Source: Flavobacteriales bacterium
Lineage (GTDB): Bacteria; Bacteroidota; Bacteroidia; Flavobacteriales_F; PHOS-HE28
Assembly: GCA_020437875.1 (NCBI GenBank)
Contig: JAGQVR010000001.1
Location: 21,793-28,757 of the forward strand
Reading direction: 5' to 3'
Length of the DNA stretch: 6,965 nt
Shown here: piece by piece, positions 1 through 5,241 of the stretch
How the letters are laid out: each line of letters begins with the position of its first letter
How positions within the stretch are numbered: position 1 is the stretch's first letter
Translations under genes and position numbers: made by a program
Notes under the pieces: generated by a model
The model's database searches: none
Seen by the model: the letters and a program-made list of their open reading frames with translations, nothing else
What the model was told of the DNA's origin: nothing

Positions 1-2
1 CG

Positions 3-1526
3 GCTGTCCTGAAGAACATTGGTGTTAATGAGGAGAATAGTGGGGTCTCCACTGGAAGCCATTGGATGAGAGGTGAAGGGGAGCTCCTCGCCAGTCACAG
101 CCCTGTGGATGGCGCTCTGATCGGCAGCGTGCGGGGCACCTCCTTGGACGAATACGAGAAGGCCATCGCAACCGCACAGGAGGCATTCACCGAATGGCGG
201 AAATGGCCTGCCCCGAAGCGAGGAGAGGTGGTCCGTCAACTGGGCGAAGAACTGCGCAAGCACAAAGCCGACCTGGGAAAACTCGTCAGTTATGAAATGG
301 GGAAAAGCTACCAGGAAGGCTTGGGCGAGGTTCAGGAAATGATCGACATCTGCGATTTCGCCGTTGGTCTTTCCCGGCAGTTACATGGTCTCACGATGCA
401 CAGCGAACGCCCGGATCACCGCATGTACGAGCAATGGCATCCGGTCGGTCTTGTGGGCATCATCACGGCATTCAACTTCCCTGTGGCCGTATGGAGCTGG
501 AACACCGCATTGGCGTGGATATGTGGTGATGTCTGCATCTGGAAGCCCAGCGAGAAGGTGCCGCTCTGCAGTATCGCCTGCCAGCAGATCACCACGGAGG
601 TCTTCCGGCGCAACGGGGTTCCGGAAGGTGTCAGCGTATTGATCAACGGCGGGCGCGAGATCGGTGAACGGATGAGCGCTGACGCACGCATCCCACTTGT
701 GAGCGCCACGGGTAGCACACGCATGGGGAAGGCCGTTTCCGCGACCGTTGGCCAGCGGCTTGGTCGTTCCTTGCTCGAGCTCGGAGGCAACAACGCGATC
801 ATCATCAGCGATAAAGCCGACTTGGACATGTCCTTGATCGGCTGTGTGTTCGGGGCTGTTGGAACCGCCGGTCAACGCTGCACATCGACCCGTCGCCTCA
901 TCATACACGACAAGGTGTACGAGGCCTTCGCCACGAAGCTGAAGAAGGCCTATGCCCAGCTCCGCATCGGCGATCCGCTTGACGAGAAGAACCATGTTGG
1001 GCCCCTGATCGACAGCGCAGCGGTCGCGATGTACGAGAAGGCCTTGAGCTCCGCCGTGGAACAGGGCGGGCGCTTACTTGTTGAGGGTGGGGTGATGACC
1101 GGGGGAGACTACTTGAGCGGCTGCTACGTGCGACCCGCCATCGTGGAGGCCACCCCTGATATGGCCATTGTCCAGGAGGAGACCTTCGCACCGATCCTGT
1201 ACTTGCTTCGTTACAATGGCGATATCAATGAGGCCATCGCCATCCAGAACGGTGTGAAACAGGGCCTCAGCAGCTCGATCATGACGCTGGACATCAGGGA
1301 GGCGGAGCGCTTCCTGAGCGCGACGGGCAGTGATTGCGGTATCGCCAACGTGAACATCGGCACGAGCGGTGCTGAGATCGGCGGGGCCTTTGGGGGGGAG
1401 AAGGAGACCGGTGGCGGCCGGGAAAGTGGTAGTGACGCATGGAAAGCATATATGCGTCGCCAGACGAACACCATCAATTACGGCAGCACATTGCCGCTGG
1501 CGCAAGGGATCAAATTCGATCTCTAG
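3..1526 (+). CDS. amaB: Aldehyde dehydrogenase, ALDH7 family (L-piperidine-6-carboxylate / alpha-aminoadipic semialdehyde dehydrogenase), 5'-truncated by window edge
   Basis: Predicted cytoplasmic NAD(P)-dependent enzyme oxidising alpha-aminoadipic semialdehyde (in equilibrium with piperideine-6-carboxylate) to 2-aminoadipate in lysine catabolism. An ATG lies at 66, but the frame is open to the left edge, and the 21 codons before it (NEENSGVSTGSHW and neighbours) match the usual ALDH7 N-terminus, so the real start is just outside the window. About 507 codons are visible, close to the family's roughly 510. Numbered from the ATG at 66: N137 in ITAFNFPVAV (oxyanion hole), the TGST cofactor loop near 215-218, E238 in LELGGNN (general base) and C272 in GTAGQRC (nucleophile). 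The C-terminus carries SGAEIGGAFGGEK, GGGRESGSDAWK and LPLAQGIKF, which separate ALDH7 from other ALDHs. The gene is intact to its TAG stop. A 44-base gap separates it from the next gene on the same strand, with no functional link visible. The family call is secure; exact substrate is inferred from subfamily. Confidence 0.93.
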   Translation, partial: AVLKNIGVNEENSGVSTGSHWMRGEGELLASHSPVDGALIGSVRGTSLDEYEKAIATAQEAFTEWRKWPAPKRGEVVRQLGEELRKHKADLGKLVSYEMGKSYQEGLGEVQEMIDICDFAVGLSRQLHGLTMHSERPDHRMYEQWHPVGLVGIITAFNFPVAVWSWNTALAWICGDVCIWKPSEKVPLCSIACQQITTEVFRRNGVPEGVSVLINGGREIGERMSADARIPLVSATGSTRMGKAVSATVGQRLGRSLLELGGNNAIIISDKADLDMSLIGCVFGAVGTAGQRCTSTRRLIIHDKVYEAFATKLKKAYAQLRIGDPLDEKNHVGPLIDSAAVAMYEKALSSAVEQGGRLLVEGGVMTGGDYLSGCYVRPAIVEATPDMAIVQEETFAPILYLLRYNGDINEAIAIQNGVKQGLSSSIMTLDIREAERFLSATGSDCGIANVNIGTSGAEIGGAFGGEKETGGGRESGSDAWKAYMRRQTNTINYGSTLPLAQGIKFDL

Positions 1527-1570
1527 GTCGGATCTAAAGGGAAATTCACCGGACGCCCTTCGTCGCCGGA

Positions 1571-2848
1571 ATGAGCCGGATATATTCGCGGGGCATCATG
1601 GTCATTCGTTGGTTGGCCGCGTTCATGGTCGCGGTATTATCGGGTTGTGCGCAGCACACCGAGCGGAACGTCACCCCACAGACCGGGGTCTGGCGCATGG
1701 AACTGGACCTGGAGGGGGAGGCGCTGCCCTTCCAATTCCATCTTGAGCGCGCCGATGATTCGACGTGGATGGCATTGATCCATAACGCTTCCGAGTCGAT
1801 CAGGGTGAAGGATATCGAGGTGTATGGCGACAGCTTCGTGATGCGCATGCCGCTCTTCGACTCCGAATTCCGGGGCCTTATTCAGAGCGACAGCCTGATA
1901 ACGGGCGATTGGCACAACCATCTCAAGGGACCGGATCACAGGATCCCGTTCGTTGCACGGGCCGGCCAAGCGCATCGCTTCCTTGGCCCCTCCAGTGGCT
2001 CCGGACGATTCGCGGGCACTTGGGAGACCCACTTCAGCCCGGGGACGGATGAGGGCTACAATGCGATCGGCATATTTGAACAGGGGCCGGAAGGATCGGC
2101 TACTGGGACCTTCGTGACCGAGACGGGGGATTACCGCTTCCTGGAGGGTGCTGTTCATGGTGATACGCTCCAGCTATCCTGTTTCGATGGCTCTCACGCT
2201 TTCCTTTTCCACGCGGAACTCCGTGGCGATAGCATCGTGGGACGCTTCCGGAGCGGCATCCACTGGAAGGAACCGTGGATCGGAGTCCGGAACCCGAACT
2301 ACCAACTTCGGAACCCCGATTCGCTCACCTTCCTAAAGGAGGGCTACGACATGGCCGACTTCAGCTTCCCGGATCTGGACGGCCGTGTGGTCTCACCACA
2401 CGATCCTCGATTCAAGAACAAGGTGCTGATGTTGCAGGTGATGGGTAGCTGGTGCCCGAACTGTGTGGATGAGACCATCCTGTTGAAGAACCTCCATGAA
2501 GAATATGCGGACCAGGGCCTCGATGTGATCGCTATCGCCTTCGAGAAATACGCGGAAGAGCGTCAGGCCGTCGAAGCCCTCAAGCGCTTCAGGGCCACCC
2601 TGGGGATCCCTTATCCCATTGTCTATGCCGGGATGGCTTCCAAGGAACAGGCTGCGGCCAAGCTGCCTTTTCTGGACCATGTGATGAGTTACCCCACCTG
2701 CATCTTCGTGGACCGCTCTGGCAAGGTCCGCCGTATCCGCACGGGATTCTACGGACCGAGCACGGGCAAGCATTTCGAGGCTTACAAGCGCAATCTCCAC
2801 CACTTCGTGGAGCAATTACTGTCCGAACCCGTCCCTGAACCAGCTTGA
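1571..2848 (+). CDS. TlpA-like thioredoxin-domain lipoprotein
   Basis: Predicted envelope thiol-disulfide oxidoreductase of 425 residues, anchored by lipid. The N-terminus has Arg residues, a hydrophobic stretch and a lipobox LSGC with the lipidated Cys at 26. No run of acidic residues follows that Cys, so a periplasm-facing anchor is more likely than surface export. Residues about 38-130 and 148-240 are beta-rich and resemble each other (each has a G-x-W opening and a GDS/GDT-rich second half). Residues about 258-418 form a thioredoxin fold: FSFPDLDGRVV entry, active site W294-C-P-N-C298, cis-proline P375 in SYPTCIFVD, then a TGFYGPSTG segment typical of Bacteroidota TlpA-type proteins. The start is ambiguous: the ATG at 1571 gives a 25-residue signal peptide, the in-frame ATG at 1598 (MVIRWLAAFMVAVLSGC) gives 16; neither has a clear Shine-Dalgarno. 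Its partner substrate (cytochrome maturation or general disulfide reduction) cannot be told from sequence. It converges with the M28 peptidase gene, with 4 bases between the coding ends. Confidence 0.9.
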   Translation: MSRIYSRGIMVIRWLAAFMVAVLSGCAQHTERNVTPQTGVWRMELDLEGEALPFQFHLERADDSTWMALIHNASESIRVKDIEVYGDSFVMRMPLFDSEFRGLIQSDSLITGDWHNHLKGPDHRIPFVARAGQAHRFLGPSSGSGRFAGTWETHFSPGTDEGYNAIGIFEQGPEGSATGTFVTETGDYRFLEGAVHGDTLQLSCFDGSHAFLFHAELRGDSIVGRFRSGIHWKEPWIGVRNPNYQLRNPDSLTFLKEGYDMADFSFPDLDGRVVSPHDPRFKNKVLMLQVMGSWCPNCVDETILLKNLHEEYADQGLDVIAIAFEKYAEERQAVEALKRFRATLGIPYPIVYAGMASKEQAAAKLPFLDHVMSYPTCIFVDRSGKVRRIRTGFYGPSTGKHFEAYKRNLHHFVEQLLSEPVPEPA

Positions 2849-2864
2849 GCCCCTAGGGCTTAAG
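2844..2864. terminator. Candidate bidirectional terminator hairpin over two convergent stop codons
   Basis: Nine consecutive base pairs (2844-2852 with 2856-2864, one of them G-T) enclose a three-base loop CTA at 2853-2855. The plus-strand stop TGA (2846-2848) lies in the left arm, and the loop is the minus-strand stop TAG of the peptidase gene. There is no T-run on either side, so it is not a canonical intrinsic terminator. It could stop or stabilise both convergent transcripts; that role is inferred from position only. Confidence 0.45.
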
Positions 2865-4373
2865 TGGCTTGTCCACCTCGATGCGCTTCTCCTGGTTGGC
2901 CAGGATCCAAGCGGTGTGAAAGGCGAGCAAGGTCCGCTGGTGCAGTAGTTCCGGTTCGATCTTCTCAACGTCGTCGCCGGGCTGGTGATAGTCCTCATGC
3001 ACCCCACTGAAAAAGAAGACGCTCGGTACACCCTTCCGAGCGAAGTTGTAGTGATCGCTCCGGTAATAGAAGCGGTTCGGGTCGTCATGGGCATTGAACG
3101 TGTAGTCAAGGACCAGCTGTGTGTATGTGGTATTCGCCCGCTCGTTCACTTCATGTAGATCGGTGCTCAACCTATCGCTGCCGATCACATACACGTACGG
3201 TTCCGCCGTGGCATGTGCACTATCCCGGCGACCGATCATGTCGATGTTGATGTCGGCGACGGTGTTGGCTAATGGGAACACCGGATGATCGCTGTAGTAG
3301 CGCGAACCCAACAAACCCTTCTCCTCCCCGCTAACGGGCATCACCAATACACTACGCCGAGGACCGTGTCCGGCCGCTTTCGCCCGGGCGAAGGCCTGTG
3401 CGATCCCTATCATGGCCACGGTGCCAGTCCCGTCATCATCCGCTCCGTTGTAGACCACCCCTCCCTGAACCCCGATATGATCGTAGTGCGCCGTCAGCAC
3501 GAGGACCTCATCTTTCCTGTCCGTTCCCTCAATGAAGGCAAGGACGTTCTCCGCGGTCAATCTTTGCTCCGTCGTCTCCACCTGCAGATCGAATCCAACA
3601 GGTACGGTCCTGGACTTCTTCTTCCGTCCCAGCTTATCAAATGAGGTCCGTCCCAGGAGCTGGTCCATAACGGGTGCATCCACCATGATCATTTGTGCGC
3701 CTTGGGCGCCTGGTGCGCGTGGTTCTTGTTCAGCCAACCGCATGTGCGAACCGCTCAGGTGCATATGCTTCATCAATTCAGGAAGCCCCTCCATACCCAC
3801 GAGGACCGTTCCTGCGCCGGCCGTCCGCAACTGTTCCATCCGGGTGCGTATGGCTCCCAGGGCTGCAGGGCCCTCACCGAACTGATGCGCATCCAGCAGG
3901 ATCGTCCTGCCGGTCAATGCTCCGGGTTCCACCTTCGCGTTCGCGGGTAGATAGGTCAGTTGGTCGATCGATCGGCTCTCCGTCAATTGCTCCTGGAAGT
4001 AGAAGAGCTCCTTCCCGTACCTGAACGTGTCCCCTTCCTGCAGAATGGATATGGTCCCCGACCGACGCTCTATGACATCAAATGGCTGGAAATACCCATC
4101 CACGATACTGTTCGGATCCGGTGCATCGACCGGTGGGATACCTGCTTCAATGAACTGTTCCTTCAGGTAGTTGGCTGCCATTTTCTGGCCTTCCTTACCC
4201 GTATCCCTCCCAAGGAAGGAGTCGCTGGCGATGATCCGGAGGTGTTCCATCAGATCCTCCTTGGTGATCGTTGCGGCAAAACGCATTGCCACACTATCCA
4301 CCTGAGCATGAAGCGCCAACGGGATCTGACCAGCGAACATGATGCCGGCGCCGAGAATGAAGCGGAGACTCAT
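2853..4373 (-). CDS. Secreted M28-family zinc metallopeptidase with PA-like insert
   Basis: Predicted exported aminopeptidase-type enzyme of 506 residues. A signal peptide covers residues 1-23 (hydrophobic core, cleavage probably LHA|Q). An N-terminal helical part with LRIIASDSFLGRDTGKEGQ (about 45-63) is typical of Bacteroidota M28 peptidases. Residues about 140-240 form a PA-like insert between the first segment and the catalytic core. The dinuclear zinc site is complete: H296 and D298 in AHYDHIG, bridging D313 in NGADDDGTG, E350 (catalytic base) and E351 (ligand) in SGEEKGLLGS, D378 in INIDMIGR, and H441 in RSDHYNF. The C-terminal part SVFFFSGVHEDYHQPGDD is also standard for the family. 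Its ATG overlaps the rpiB stop as ATGA, so it is probably translated from the rpiB transcript by coupling. The likely role is trimming peptides in the periplasm or outside the cell; the substrate is not predictable. No truncation or frameshift was seen. Confidence 0.93.
   Translation of the reverse strand: MSLRFILGAGIMFAGQIPLALHAQVDSVAMRFAATITKEDLMEHLRIIASDSFLGRDTGKEGQKMAANYLKEQFIEAGIPPVDAPDPNSIVDGYFQPFDVIERRSGTISILQEGDTFRYGKELFYFQEQLTESRSIDQLTYLPANAKVEPGALTGRTILLDAHQFGEGPAALGAIRTRMEQLRTAGAGTVLVGMEGLPELMKHMHLSGSHMRLAEQEPRAPGAQGAQMIMVDAPVMDQLLGRTSFDKLGRKKKSRTVPVGFDLQVETTEQRLTAENVLAFIEGTDRKDEVLVLTAHYDHIGVQGGVVYNGADDDGTGTVAMIGIAQAFARAKAAGHGPRRSVLVMPVSGEEKGLLGSRYYSDHPVFPLANTVADINIDMIGRRDSAHATAEPYVYVIGSDRLSTDLHEVNERANTTYTQLVLDYTFNAHDDPNRFYYRSDHYNFARKGVPSVFFFSGVHEDYHQPGDDVEKIEPELLHQRTLLAFHTAWILANQEKRIEVDKPLKP
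4370..4373 (-). other. ATGA stop/start overlap coupling rpiB to the M28 peptidase gene
   Basis: On the minus strand the four bases read ATGA: the ATG is the peptidase start and the TGA is the rpiB stop. Such overlaps usually mean terminating ribosomes restart on the second gene, which suggests co-expression from the rpiB promoter. No separate Shine-Dalgarno for the peptidase is evident. Confidence 0.8.
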
Positions 4374-4807
4374 GCGCTCGCTGGTTCGATCTTCTCCACC
4401 CGGCGCTGATGCCGGCCACCTTCGAACTTACCGGCAAGGAACGCGTCCACGATGTCCATCGCTGCTTCCGTGGTGATGAACCGTGCCGGAAGCGACAATA
4501 CGTTGGCATTGTTGTGCTCCCGGGCCAATCGGGCAACCTCGGGGTTCCACGCCAGCGCAGCTCGAACTCCTTTGTGCCGGTTGGCACTGATATTCACTCC
4601 GTTACCGCTGCCACAGATGAGGATCCCCAATTCTCCGGGTGCACCTTGGACACCTGTTGCGACCGCATGCGCATAGTCGGGATAGTCCACGCTATCCTTC
4701 ACATGGGTACCCTTATCAGTCACCTCGTGCCCAAGGGCACGCAGATGGTCCTTCAACTGATGCTTCAGGTCGAAGCCCGCATGGTCACTGCCGATCAAGA
4801 TATGCAT
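4370..4807 (-). CDS. rpiB: Ribose-5-phosphate isomerase B
   Basis: Cytoplasmic enzyme of the non-oxidative pentose phosphate pathway interconverting ribose-5-phosphate and ribulose-5-phosphate. At 145 residues it has the normal RpiB/LacAB length. Diagnostic positions are present: D8-H9 in IGSDHAGFDLK, the YPDY segment at 42-45, the catalytic Cys65 in LICGSGNG with the following glycine-rich anion loop, NRHKGVRAAL at 76-85, H98 in REHNNANVL, and GGRHQRRV at 130-137 carrying the phosphate-binding arginines. Cys65 shows it belongs to the E. coli-like class in which Cys is the general base, rather than the mycobacterial class that lacks it. Ser67 stands where E. coli has Thr. It is the first gene of a two-gene minus-strand operon; a -7-like element lies 20 bases before its ATG. 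The C-terminus EKIEPASA is short and ends in the overlap with the peptidase gene. Confidence 0.96.
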   Translation of the reverse strand: MHILIGSDHAGFDLKHQLKDHLRALGHEVTDKGTHVKDSVDYPDYAHAVATGVQGAPGELGILICGSGNGVNISANRHKGVRAALAWNPEVARLAREHNNANVLSLPARFITTEAAMDIVDAFLAGKFEGGRHQRRVEKIEPASA

Positions 4808-4827
4808 GGGTGAACAGGTCTATGTCA

Positions 4828-4835
4828 CAAAGATA
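4828..4835 (-). promoter_or_regulatory. Bacteroidota-type -7 element for the rpiB operon
   Basis: The minus strand reads TATCTTTG, an exact match to the Bacteroidota -7 consensus TAnnTTTG, ending 20 bases before the rpiB ATG. Transcription would begin near 4824, giving a 5' leader of under 20 bases. No good TTTG or TTG -33 element was found 17-23 bases further upstream, so support rests on the -7 match and position. Confidence 0.5.
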
Positions 4836-4845
4836 TCCGCTACGG

Positions 4846-5192
4846 GATCTGACGATCGGATCGTGGGATCGCTGGGAATAACGTGGATATCCGGGGGTAA
4901 CATTCCGGAAAGATCCGGCTGACTTTCTGCCTTAATCGAAAGCCCCGTCCCACCAAAACTACTTGTCGATCGATCTGCACTTGTTCCCCACGATCACAGG
5001 ACCTCGACGGTGCACCATCTTATCCACGATCCATCGCACGAGGTACGATCAACGATCGTTCATTGACGAGAACATCCCGTTGGTATCTAAGTCGGTCCCG
5101 CATCCTGATACGCGTTGGATCGTTCATCCACCGTGCGCTAATTTTGATAACCGATCCGTGCAAGCTCGCATTCCCCCGATCGTCAACAGATC
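4846..5192. repeat. GATC cluster with repeated ACGATC/GATCGT hexamers
   Basis: GATC begins at 4846, 4854, 4859, 4867, 4912, 4968, 4972, 4992, 5028, 5047, 5054, 5118, 5153, 5178 and 5189: 15 sites in 347 bases, about one per 23, against roughly one per 80-95 in the ALDH and M28 genes by hand count. Within it ACGATC occurs at 4852, 4990, 5026, 5045 and 5052, and its complement GATCGT at 4859, 5054, 5118 and 5178. AACGATCGTT (5051-5060) is a perfect palindrome, and 4852-4864 is ACGATC-G-GATCGT. Function unknown; candidates are regulator or nucleoid-protein binding, methylation sites, or an origin-like role. Confidence 0.6.
5115..5146 (+). promoter_or_regulatory. Bacteroidota-type promoter for the MORN-repeat gene
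   Basis: TTG at 5115-5117, a 21-base spacer, then TAATTTTG at 5139-5146, an exact match to the TAnnTTTG -7 consensus with spacing in the normal 17-23 range. Transcription would start near 5150 and leave a leader of about 90 bases before the ATG at 5242. Its place inside the open extension argues that translation does not begin at 4963. Confidence 0.6.
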
Positions 5193-5214
5193 CAACGGCC
5201 CATACTATTACATC

Positions 5215-5229
5215 ATCCTTTTAAAGGAT
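5215..5229 (+). promoter_or_regulatory. 15-base dyad over the presumed ribosome binding site
   Basis: ATCCTTT-T-AAAGGAT is a perfect inverted repeat with seven-base arms around one centre base. In RNA it could fold as a six-pair stem with loop TTA. The right arm holds AAAGGA (5223-5228), the only Shine-Dalgarno-like sequence before the ATG at 5242, 13 bases away. It could hide that site or act as a DNA operator; both are inference. A second purine-rich stretch AAAGAGAA follows at 5231-5238, outside the stem. Confidence 0.4.
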
Positions 5230-5241
5230 AAAAGAGAATAC

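Larger units (their letters stand above)
4808..5241. other. Divergent intergenic region between rpiB and the repeat-protein gene
   Basis: These 434 bases contain no gene I can support. The frame of the downstream gene is open back to a TTG at 4963, but the extension has no recognisable features, contains a good promoter and precedes a clear signal peptide, so it is treated as non-coding. The region holds a leftward -7 element, a rightward -33/-7 promoter, 15 GATC sites, repeated ACGATC/GATCGT hexamers, a DnaA-box-like TTATCCACG at 5020-5028, and an AT-rich end (about 5200-5241) with a 15-base dyad. Confidence 0.7.

Noticed and set aside
381..1505. Minus-strand open frames of 88-204 codons opposite the ALDH gene
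   Set aside because: The ALDH frame is intact with all catalytic residues; the antisense translations look like low-information shadows.
1549..1569. Possible hairpin between the ALDH and lipoprotein genes (CCGGACG, loop CCCTT, CGT, bulge CG, CCGG)
   Set aside because: The stem needs a two-base bulge, has no T-run after it and ends against the ATG at 1571; too weak to call a terminator.
3285..4409. Several plus-strand open frames of 85-149 codons opposite the M28 peptidase
   Set aside because: The peptidase on the minus strand is complete with all zinc ligands; these are antisense shadows of GC-rich coding DNA.
4409..4813. 134-codon plus-strand open frame opposite rpiB
   Set aside because: It lies antisense to a gene with all RpiB catalytic motifs, and its translation has no recognisable family pattern.
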